The notes under the pieces: generated by a model
Told to the model about the DNA's origin: nothing
Databases searched by the model: none
The model's input: the letters and a program-made list of their open reading frames with translations, nothing else
Shown here: piece by piece, positions 54,845 through 64,000 of the stretch
Layout of the letters: every line of letters begins with the position of its first letter
How positions within the stretch are numbered: the first letter of the stretch is position 1
Translations under genes and position numbers: made by a program
Assembly: GCA_964057225.1 (NCBI GenBank)
Contig: OZ059895.1
Coordinates: forward strand, 11,656,001 to 11,720,000
Length of the DNA: 64,000 bases
DNA from: Auanema rhodensis
Taxonomy: Eukaryota > Nematoda > Chromadorea > Rhabditida > Rhabditidae
Direction of reading: 5' to 3'

Positions 54845-56434
54845 ATGTTTTCAATTTTCAAGCAGTTTTACTTAGATAGCTCAACCCAAGGCAGCAATTT
54901 ATCTTCAAACTTCACTCTATCTTACAGTTTTAAACCATTAGTTAATGAACCATCATCTTACCTTTACTATTTCTATCTATTTCCTATCAAAACCAACTTT
55001 GTTCAAACACTATACAACTGAGAAGCCTTTTTTAATTTCTTGTATTTGGAGTTCATAAAATTTGATATTATTGAGGGATCCAGATAGAACGTGGAAAATT
55101 ACATAACTAACATGAAATTGGGAAAAAATTATAACGAGGATAAGTATGTGAAACATTGAATATCAGATATTTTCGCTCAGGACCATACCACGTTAAAAAT
55201 ACGGCATGCGGCTGATTTTCAATTTTAACTTTTCTGTAAGAAATGTTTTCAATTTTCAAGCAGTTTTACTTAGATAGCTCAACCCAAGGCAGCAAATTAT
55301 CTTCAATCTTACTTCTATCTTACAGTTATAAACCAGTAGTGAATGAACCATCATCTTACCTTCACTGTTTCTATCTATTTTCTATCAAAAGAAACATTGT
55401 TTAAACACTATACAACTGTGACACCTTTTTTAATTTCTTGTATTTGGAGTTCATAAGATTTGATATCATCGAGGGATCCAGATAGAACGTGGAAAATTAC
55501 ATAACTAACATGAAATTGGGAAAAAATTATAACGAGGATAAGTATGTGAAACATTGAATATCAGATATTTTCGCTTAGGACCATACGACGTTGAAAGTAC
55601 GCCATGCCGCTGATTTTCAATTTTAACTCTTCTGTAACAAATGTTTTCAATTTCCAAGCAGTTTTACTTAGATAGCTCAACCCAAGGCAGCAAATTATCT
55701 TCAATCTTATTTCTATCTTACAGTTATAAACCAGTAGTGAATGAACCATCATCTTAACTTCACTGTTTCTATCTATTTCCTATCAAAAGAAACATTGTTT
55801 AAACACTATACAACTGTGAAACCTTTTTTAATTTCTTGTATTTGGAGATCATAAGATTTGATATCATTGAGGGATCCAGATAGAACGTGGAAAATTACGT
55901 AACTAACATGAAATTGGAAAAAACTATAACGAGGATAAGTATGTGAATCATTGAATATCAGATATTTTCGCTTAGGACCATACCACGTTGAAAGTACGCC
56001 ATGCCGCTGAATTTCAATTTTAACTCTTTTGTAACAAATGTTTTCAATTTTCAAGCAGTTTTACTCAGATAGCTTAACACAAGGCAGCAAATTATCTTCA
56101 ATATTATTTCTATCTTACAGTTATAAACCAATGGTTAATGAACCATCATCATACCTTTACTGTTTCTATCTATTTTCTATCAGAACAAATTTTGTTCAAA
56201 CACTATACAACTGTGAAACCTTTTTTAATTTCTTGTATTTGGAGTTCATAAGATTTGATATCATTGAGGGATCCAGATAGAACGTGGAAAATTACGTAAC
56301 TAACATGAATGTGGGAAAAACTATAACGAGGATAAGTATGTGAATCATTGAATATCAGATATTTTCGCTTAGGACCATACCACGTTTAAAGTTCGCCATG
56401 CCGCTGATTTTCAATTTTAACTCTTCTGTAACAA
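54845..56434 (+). repeat. 4-monomer higher-order unit, copy 1 (1,590 bp)
   Basis: Monomers start at 54845, 55243, 55641 and 56038. Unit tags are CAAACTTCACTC in place of CAATATTATTTC near 54906, TTTGATATTATTG near 55070, GTAAGAAATG near 55237, and TGTGACACC near 55428. The fourth monomer has TAACACAAGG near 56076 and ends in the 397-bp GAATGTGGGAAAAAC form. The left edge is sharp: the phase marker here reads GTAACAGATG, against GTAACAAATG in copies 2 to 4. Confidence 0.87.
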
Positions 56435-58024
56435 ATGTTTTCAATTTTCAAGCAGTTTTACTTAGATAGCTCAACCCAAGGCAGCAATTTATCTTCAAAC
56501 TTCACTCTATCTTACAGTTTTAAACCATTAGTTAATGAACCATCATCTTACCTTTACTATTTCTATCTATTTCCTATCAAAACCAACTTTGTTCAAACAC
56601 TATACAACTGAGAAGCCTTTTTTAATTTCTTGTATTTGGAGTTCATAAAATTTGATATTATTGAGGGATCCAGATAGAACGTGGAAAATTACATAACTAA
56701 CATGAAATTGGGAAAAAATTATAACGAGGATAAGTATGTGAAACATTGAATATCAGATATTTTCGCTCAGGACCATACCACGTTAAAAATACGGCATGCG
56801 GCTGATTTTCAATTTTAACTTTTCTGTAAGAAATGTTTTCAATTTTCAAGCAGTTTTACTTAGATAGCTCAACCCAAGGCAGCAAATTATCTTCAATCTT
56901 ACTTCTATCTTACAGTTATAAACCAGTAGTGAATGAACCATCATCTTACCTTCACTGTTTCTATCTATTTTCTATCAAAAGAAACATTGTTTAAACACTA
57001 TACAACTGTGACACCTTTTTTAATTTCTTGTATTTGGAGTTCATAAGATTTGATATCATCGAGGGATCCAGATAGAACGTGGAAAATTACATAACTAACA
57101 TGAAATTGGGAAAAAATTATAACGAGGATAAGTATGTGAAACATTGAATATCAGATATTTTCGCTTAGGACCATACGACGTTGAAAGTACGCCATGCCGC
57201 TGATTTTCAATTTTAACTCTTCTGTAACAAATGTTTTCAATTTCCAAGCAGTTTTACTTAGATAGCTCAACCCAAGGCAGCAAATTATCTTCAATCTTAT
57301 TTCTATCTTACAGTTATAAACCAGTAGTGAATGAACCATCATCTTAACTTCACTGTTTCTATCTATTTCCTATCAAAAGAAACATTGTTTAAACACTATA
57401 CAACTGTGAAACCTTTTTTAATTTCTTGTATTTGGAGATCATAAGATTTGATATCATTGAGGGATCCAGATAGAACGTGGAAAATTACGTAACTAACATG
57501 AAATTGGAAAAAACTATAACGAGGATAAGTATGTGAATCATTGAATATCAGATATTTTCGCTTAGGACCATACCACGTTGAAAGTACGCCATGCCGCTGA
57601 ATTTCAATTTTAACTCTTTTGTAACAAATGTTTTCAATTTTCAAGCAGTTTTACTCAGATAGCTTAACACAAGGCAGCAAATTATCTTCAATATTATTTC
57701 TATCTTACAGTTATAAACCAATGGTTAATGAACCATCATCATACCTTTACTGTTTCTATCTATTTTCTATCAGAACAAATTTTGTTCAAACACTATACAA
57801 CTGTGAAACCTTTTTTAATTTCTTGTATTTGGAGCTCATAAGATCTGATATCATTGAGGGATCCAGATAGAACGTGGAAAATTACGTAACTAACATGAAT
57901 GTGGGAAAAACTATAACGAGGATAAGTATGTGAATCATTGAATATCAGATATTTTCGCTTAGGACCATACCACGTTTAAAGTTCGCCATGCCGCTGATTT
58001 TCAATTTTAACTCTTCTGTAACAA
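56435..58024 (+). repeat. 4-monomer higher-order unit, copy 2
   Basis: Shares CAAACTTCACTC, GTAAGAAATG and ATCTTAACTTC with copy 1. It shares AGATCTGATATC (near 57842) with copy 3 and not with copy 1, so the copies form a graded series. Confidence 0.87.
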
Positions 58025-59614
58025 ATGTTTTCAATTTTCAAGCAGTTTTACTTAGATAGCTCAACCCAAGGCAGCAATTTATCTTCAAACTTAACTCTAT
58101 CTTACAGTTTTAAACCATTAGTTAATGAACCATCATCTTACCTTTACTATTTCTATCTATTTCCTATCAAAACCAACTTTGTTCAAACACTATACAACTG
58201 AGAAGCCTTTTTTAATTTCTTGTATTTGGAGTTCATAAGATTTGATATCATTGAGGGATCCAGATAGAACGTGGAAAATTACATAACTAACATGAAATTG
58301 GGAAAAAATTATAACGAGGATAAGTATGTGAAACATTGAATATCAGATATTTTCGCTCAGGACCATACCACGTTAAAAGTACGGCATGCGGCTGATTTTC
58401 AATTTTAACTTTTCTGTAACAAATGTTTTCAATTTTCAAGCAGTTTTACTTAGATAGCTCAACCCAAGGCAGCAAATTATCTTTAATCTTACTTCTATCT
58501 TACAGTTGTAAACCAGTAGTGAATGAACCATCATCTTACCTTCACTGTTTCTATCTATTTTCTATCAAAAGAAACATTGTTTAAACACTATACAACTGTG
58601 ACACCTTTTTTAATTTCTTGTATTTAGAGTTCATAAGATTTGATATCATCGAGGGATCCAGATAGAACGTGGAAAATTACATAACTAACATGAAATTGGG
58701 AAAAAATTATAACGAAGATAAGTATGTGAAACATTGAATATCAGATATTTTCGCTTAGGACCATACGACGTTGAAAGTACGCCATGCCGCTGATTTTCAA
58801 TTTTAACTCTTCTGTAACAAATGTTTTCAATTTCCAAGCAGTTTTACTTAGATAGCTCAACCCAAGGCAGCAAATTATCTTCAATCTTATTTCTATCTTA
58901 CAGTTATAAACCAGTAGTGAATGAACCATCATCTTACCTTCACTGTTTCTATCTATTCCCTATCGAAAGAAACACTGTTTAAACACTATACAACTGTGAA
59001 ACCTTTTTTAATTTCTTGTATTTGGAGATCATAAGATTTGATATCATTGAGGGATCCAGATAGAACGTGGAAAATTACGTAACTAACATGAAATTGGAAA
59101 AAACTATAACGAGGATAAGTATGTGAATCATTGAATATCAGATATTTTCGCTTAGGACCATACCACGTTGAAAGTACGCCATGCCGCTGAATTTCAATTT
59201 TAACTCTTTTGTAACAAATGTTTTCAATTTTCAAGCAGTTTTACTCAGATAGCTTAACACAAGGCAGCAAATTATCTTCAATATTATTTCTATCTTACAG
59301 TTATAAACCAATGGTTAATGAACCATCATCATACCTTTACTGTTTCTATCTATTTTCTATCAGAACAAATTTTGTTCAAACACTATACAACTGTGAAACC
59401 TTTTTTAATTTCTTGTATTTGGAGCTCATAAGATCTGATATCATTGAGGGATCCAGATAGAACGTGGAAAATTACGTAACTAACATGAATGTGGGAAAAA
59501 CTATAACGAGGATAAGTATGTGAATCATTGAATATCAGATATTTTCGCTTAGGACCATACCACGTTTAAAGTTCGCCATGCCGCTGATTTTCAATTTTAA
59601 CTCTTCTGTAACAA
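58025..59614 (+). repeat. 4-monomer higher-order unit, copy 3
   Basis: Has CAAACTTAACTC, TTTGATATCATTG, GTAACAAATG, CAGTTGTAAACC, AACGAAGATAAG and AACACTGTTTAAAC, all shared with copy 4. A private TATTTAGAGTTC lies near 58621. Confidence 0.87.
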
Positions 59615-61205
59615 ATGTTTTCAATTTTCAAGCAGTTTTACTTAGATAGCTCAACCCAAGGCAGCAATTTATCTTCAAACTTAACTCTATCTTACAGTTT
59701 TAAACCATTAGTTAATGAACCATCATCTTACCTTTACTATTTCTATCTATTTCCTATCAAAACCAACTTTGTTCAAACACTATACAACTGAGAAGCCTTT
59801 TTTAATTTCTTGTATTTGGAGTTCATAAGATTTGATATCATTGAGGGATCCAGATAGAACGTGGAAAATTACATAACTAACATGAAATTGGGAAAAAATT
59901 ATAACGAGGATAAGTATGTGAAACATTGAATATCAGATATTTTCGCTCAGGACCATACCACGTTAAAAGTACGGCATGCGGCTGATTTTCAATTTTAACT
60001 TTTCTGTAACAAATGTTTTCAATTTTCAAGCAGTTTTACTTAGATAGCTCAACCCAAGGCAGCAAATTATCTTTAATCTTACTTCTATCTTACAGTTGTA
60101 AACCAGTAGTGAATGAACCATCATCTTACCTTCACTGTTTCTATCTATTTTCTATCAAAAGAAACATTGTTTAAACACTATACAACTGTGACACCTTTTT
60201 TAATTTCTTGTATTTGGAGTTCATAAGATTTGATATCATCGAGGGATCCAGATAGAACGTGGAAAATTACATAACTAACATGAAATTGGGAAAAAATTAT
60301 AACGAAGATAAGTATGTGAAACATTGAATATCAGATATTTTCGCTTAGGACCATACGACGTTGAAAGTACGCCATGCCGCTGATTTTCAATTTTAACTCT
60401 TCTGTAACAAATGTTTTCAATTTCCAAGCAGTTTTACTTAGATAGCTCAACCCAAGGCAGCAAATTATCTTCAATCTTATTTCTATCTTACAGTTATAAA
60501 CCAGTAGTGAATGAACCATCATCTTACCTTCACTGTTTCTATCTATTCCCTATCGAAAGAAACACTGTTTAAACACTATACAACTGTGAAACCTTTTTTA
60601 ATTTCTTGTATTTGGAGATCATAAGATTTGATATCATTGAGGGATCCAGATAGAACGTGGAAAATTACGTAACTAACATGAAATTGGAAAAAACTATAAC
60701 GAGGATAAGTATGTGAATCATTGAATATCAGATATTTTCGCTTAGGACCATACCACGTTGAAAGTACGCCATGCCGCTGAATTTCAATTTTAATTCTTTT
60801 GTAACAAATGTTTTCAATTTTCAAGCAGTTTTACTCAGATAGCTTAACCCAAGGCAGCAAATTATCTTCAATATTATTTCTATCTTACAGTTATAAACCA
60901 ATGGTTAATGAACCATCATCTTACCTTTACTGTTTCTATCTATTTTCTATCAGAACAAATATTGTTCAAACACTATACAACTGTGAAACCTTTTTTGATT
61001 TCTTGTATTTGGAGCTCATAAAATTTGATATCATTGAGGGATCCAGATAGAACGTGGAAAATTACGTAACTAACATGAAATTGGGAAAAAATTATAACGA
61101 GGATAAGTATGTGAAACATTGAATATCAGATATTTTCGCTTAGGACCATACGACGTTGAAAGTACGCCATGCCGCTGATTTTCAATTTTAACTCTTCTGT
61201 AACAA
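59615..61205 (+). repeat. 4-monomer higher-order unit, copy 4, last monomer diverged
   Basis: The first three monomers follow copy 3 closely. The last one (60808) has TAACCCAAGG, CATCATCTTACC, TTTTTTGATTTC and CATAAAATTTG. It keeps the normal-length A-tract, so this copy is 1,591 bp and the unit structure decays here. Confidence 0.82.
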
Positions 61206-64000
61206 ATGTTTTCAATTTTCAAGCAGTTTTACTTAGATAGCTCAACCCAAGGCAGCAAATTATCTTCAATCTTATTTCTATCTTACAGTTATAAACCAGT
61301 AGTGAATGAACCATCATCTTACCTTTACTGTTTCTATCTATTTTCTATCAAAAGAAACATTGTTTAAACACTATACAACTGTGAAACCTTTTTTAATTTC
61401 TTGTATTTGGAGCTCATAAGATTTGATATCATTGAGGGATCCAGATAGAACGTGGAAAATTACATAACTACCATGAAATTGGGAAAAAATTGTAACGAGG
61501 ATAAGTATGTAAATCATTGAATATCAGATATTTTCGCTTACGACCATATCACGTTGAAAGTACGCCATGCCGCTGATTTTCAATTTTAACTCTTCTGTAA
61601 CGAATGTTTTCAATTTTCAAGCAGTTTTACTTAGAAAGCTCAACCCAAGGCAGCAAATTATCTTCAATATTATTTCTATCTTACAGTTATAAACCAATAG
61701 TTAATGAACCATCATCTTACCTTTACTGTTTCTATCTATTTCCTATCGAAAGCAACTTTGTTCAAACACTATACAACTGTGAAACCTTTTTTAATTTCTT
61801 GTATTTGGAGCTCATAAGATTTGATATCATTGAGGGATCCAGATAGAACGTTGAAAATTACGTAACTAACATGAATGTGTGAAAAACTATAACGAGGATA
61901 AGTATGTGAATCATTGAATATCAGATATTTTCGCTTAGGACCATACCACGTTGAAAGTTCGCCATGCCGCAGATTTTCAATTTTAACTCTTCTGTAACAA
62001 ATGTTTTCAATTTTCAAGCAGTTTTACTTAGATAGCTCAACCCAAGGCAGCAATTTATCTTCAAACTTAACTCTATCTTACAGTTTTAAACCATTAGTTA
62101 ATGAACCATCATCTTACCTTTACTATTTCTATCTATTTCCTATCAAAACCAACTTTGTTCAAACACTATACAACTGAGAAGCCTTTTTTAATTTCTTGTA
62201 TTTGGAGTTCATAAGATTTGATATCATTGAGGGATCCAGATAGAACGTGGAAAATTACATAACTAACATGAAATTGGGAAAAAATTATAACGAGGATAAG
62301 TATGTTGAAACATTGAATATCAGATATTTTCGCTCAGGACCATACCACGTTAAAAGTACGGCATGCGGCTGATTTTCAATTTTAACTCTTCTGTAACAAA
62401 TGTTTTCAATTTTCAAGCAGTTTTACTTAGATAGCTCAACCCAAGGCAGCAAATTATCTTCAATCTTATTTCTATCTTACAGTTATAAACCAGTAGTGAA
62501 TGAACCATCATCTTACCTTCACTGTTTCTATCTATTTTCTATCAAAAGAAACATTGTTTAAACACTATACAACTGTGACACCTTTTTTAATTTCTTGTAT
62601 TTGGAGTTCATAAGATTTGATATCATCGAGGGATCCAGATAGAACGTGGAAAATTACATAACTAACATGAAATTGGGCAAAAACTATGACGAGGATAAGT
62701 ATGTGAATCATTGAATATCAGATATTTTCGCTTAGGACCATACCACGTTGAAAGTACGCCATGCCGCTGATTTTCAATTTTAACTCTTTTGTAACAGATG
62801 TTTTCAATTTTCAAGCAGTTTTACTTAGATAGCTCAACCCAAGGCAGCAAATTATCTTCAATATTATTTCTATCTCACAGTTATAAACCAATAGTTAATG
62901 AACCATCATCTTACCCTTACCGTTTCTATCTATTTCCTATCGAAACCAACTTTGTTCAAAAACTATACAACTGTGAAACCTTTTTTAATTTCTTGTATTT
63001 GGAGCTCATAAGATTTGATATCATTGAGGGATCCAGATAGAACGTGGAAAATTACATAACTACCATGAAATTGGGAAAAAATTGTAACGAGGATAAGTAT
63101 GTAAATCAGTGAATATCAGATATTTTCGCTTAGGACCATACCACGTTAAAAGTATGGCATGCGGCTGATTTTCAATTTTAACTCTTCTGTAACAAATGTT
63201 TTCAATTTTCAAGCAGTTTTACTTAGATAGCTCAACCCAAGGCAGCAAATTATCTTCAATATTATTTCTATCTTACAGTTATAAACCAATAGTTAATTAA
63301 CCATCATCTTACCTTCACTGTTTCTATCTATTTCCTATCGAAAGCAACTTTGTTCAAACACTATACAACTGTGAAACCTTTTTTAATTTCTTGTATTTGG
63401 AGCTCATAAGATTTGATATCATTGAGGGATCCAGATAGAACGTGGAAAATTACATAACTAACATGAAATTGGGAAAAAATTATAACGAGGATAAGTATGT
63501 GAAACATTGAATATCAGATATTTTCGCTCAGGACCATACCACGTTAAAAGTACGGCATGCGGCTGATTTTCAATTTTAACTTTTCTGTAACAAATGTTTT
63601 CAATTTTCAAGCAGTTTTACTTAGATAGCTCAACCCAAGGCAGCAAATTATCTTCAATCTTACTTCTATCTTACAGTTGTAAACCAATAGTTAATGAACC
63701 ATCATCTTACCCTTACCGTTTCTATCTATTTCATATCGAAACCAACTTTGTTCAAAAACTATACAACTGTGAAACCTTTTTTAATTTCTTGTATTTGGAG
63801 CTCATAAGATTTGATATCATTAAGGGATCCAGATAGAACGTAGAAAATTACATAACTACCATGAAATTGGGAAAAAATTGTAACGAGGATAAGTATGTAA
63901 ATCATTGAATATCAGATATTTTCGCTTACGACCATACCACGTTGAAAGAATGCCATGCCGCTGATTTTCAATTTTAACTCTTCTGTAACGAATGTTTCCA
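61206..64000 (+). repeat. Decayed flank of the 4-mer domain and array continuation
   Basis: Seven full monomers (starts 61206, 61604, 62001, 62400, 62798, 63196, 63594) and nine bases of the next. The 4-mer tag CAAACTTAACTC recurs once near 62062, six monomers after its previous occurrence instead of four. A private T insertion gives TATGTTGAAACATTG near 62303-62317, making that step 399 bp, and TTAATTAACC occurs near 63293. The window ends inside the array. Confidence 0.85.

Larger units (their letters stand above)
1..64000 (+). repeat. Tandem satellite array, ~398-bp monomer, 160 full copies
   Basis: The whole window is one head-to-tail satellite. Using the ATG within the motif GTAACAAATGTTTTCAA as phase marker, monomers start at 321 and then every 398 bp to 9077. 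They continue with occasional 397- or 399-bp steps to 63594, with a last start at 63992. One consensus monomer (719-1116) has 125 G+C in 398 bases, about 31%. All copies share one orientation. Nearly every monomer carries GGATCC (950-955 in the reference monomer) and the dyad AATATCAGATATT. Length changes come from a few recurrent single-base indels: loss of one base in the TTGGGAAAAAA tract, gain of one T in a T-run, and a GAATGTGGGAAAAAC variant. No stretch of the window lies outside the array. The satellite family is not one I recognise by name. Confidence 0.98.

Noticed and set aside
89-62017. Minus-strand frames of 63, 68 and 82 codons
   Set aside because: They overlap the plus-strand frame or monomer junctions, appear and vanish with single variant bases, and show no independent conservation.
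719-63836. Treating each 80-codon plus-strand frame as a separate gene (a ~100-member tandem gene family)
   Set aside because: The frames are monomer-periodic and share recurrent nonsense and frameshift changes with their neighbours. Substitutions are mostly residue-altering, and no promoter, intron or conserved domain is visible.
1-64000. CRISPR array
   Set aside because: The repeat is 398 bp and continuous, with no short repeat and unique spacer alternation and no cas-like genes.
1-64000. Monomer as an internal dimer of two ~199-bp halves
   Set aside because: I compared the halves by eye and saw only short shared words such as TTTTCAATTTT and TTTCTATCT, not a half-length repeat.
1-64000. 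Ribosomal DNA, tRNA, histone or other tandem gene array
   Set aside because: No conserved rRNA cores, tRNA folds or histone-like reading frames are present. The unit is also much shorter than such repeats.
1-64000. Naming the species or a known satellite family
   Set aside because: Length, about 31% GC and organisation fit many eukaryotic groups. A database search with the consensus monomer would be needed, and I cannot run it.

Overview
This window is satellite DNA from end to end. I count 160 complete head-to-tail monomers of about 398 bp (spacings of 397, 398 or 399 bp, mean 397.9), all in the same orientation, plus a partial monomer at each edge. The consensus is about 31% GC. I see no unique sequence, transposon insertion, RNA gene, CRISPR array, recognisable promoter or credible protein-coding gene. 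A uniform array of more than 64 kb with an irregular higher-order structure points to a eukaryotic heterochromatic locus (centromeric, pericentromeric, subtelomeric, or on a sex or B chromosome). The sequence gives no reliable clue to the species.

Layout. 1-8417: a mosaic of monomer types with a 7-monomer-offset duplication (2072-3538 repeated at 4858-6324). 8418-17114: two near-identical 11-monomer blocks at an offset of 4,378 bp, joined by a hybrid monomer. 9902-48909: two near-identical tandem copies of a 49-monomer, 19,504-bp unit. The 11-mer pair lies largely inside this unit. 49039-51600: the sequence switches to a different point of the same unit. 51600-54844: a transitional mosaic. 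54845-61205: four tandem copies of a 4-monomer unit of about 1,590 bp. 61206-64000: decayed flanking monomers that still contain one copy of the 4-mer tag.

The organisation is nested: monomer (398), 2-monomer linked cassette (797, ten copies), 4-mer (1,590), 11-mer (4,378) and 49-mer (19,504). Several junctions fall inside monomers and make hybrids, as expected from repeated out-of-register exchange. Many monomers contain an open frame of 80 codons on the plus strand, or of 63 or 82 codons on the minus strand. Recurrent stops, a frameshift and the pattern of substitutions indicate that these are by-products of a shared repeat rather than genes.

The points of most interest are the nested amplification and its breakpoints, the very high identity of the two 19.5-kb copies (a recent duplication or an assembly effect), the linked variant cassettes, a conserved dyad element, and CpG/TpG/CpA alternation at most CpG positions.
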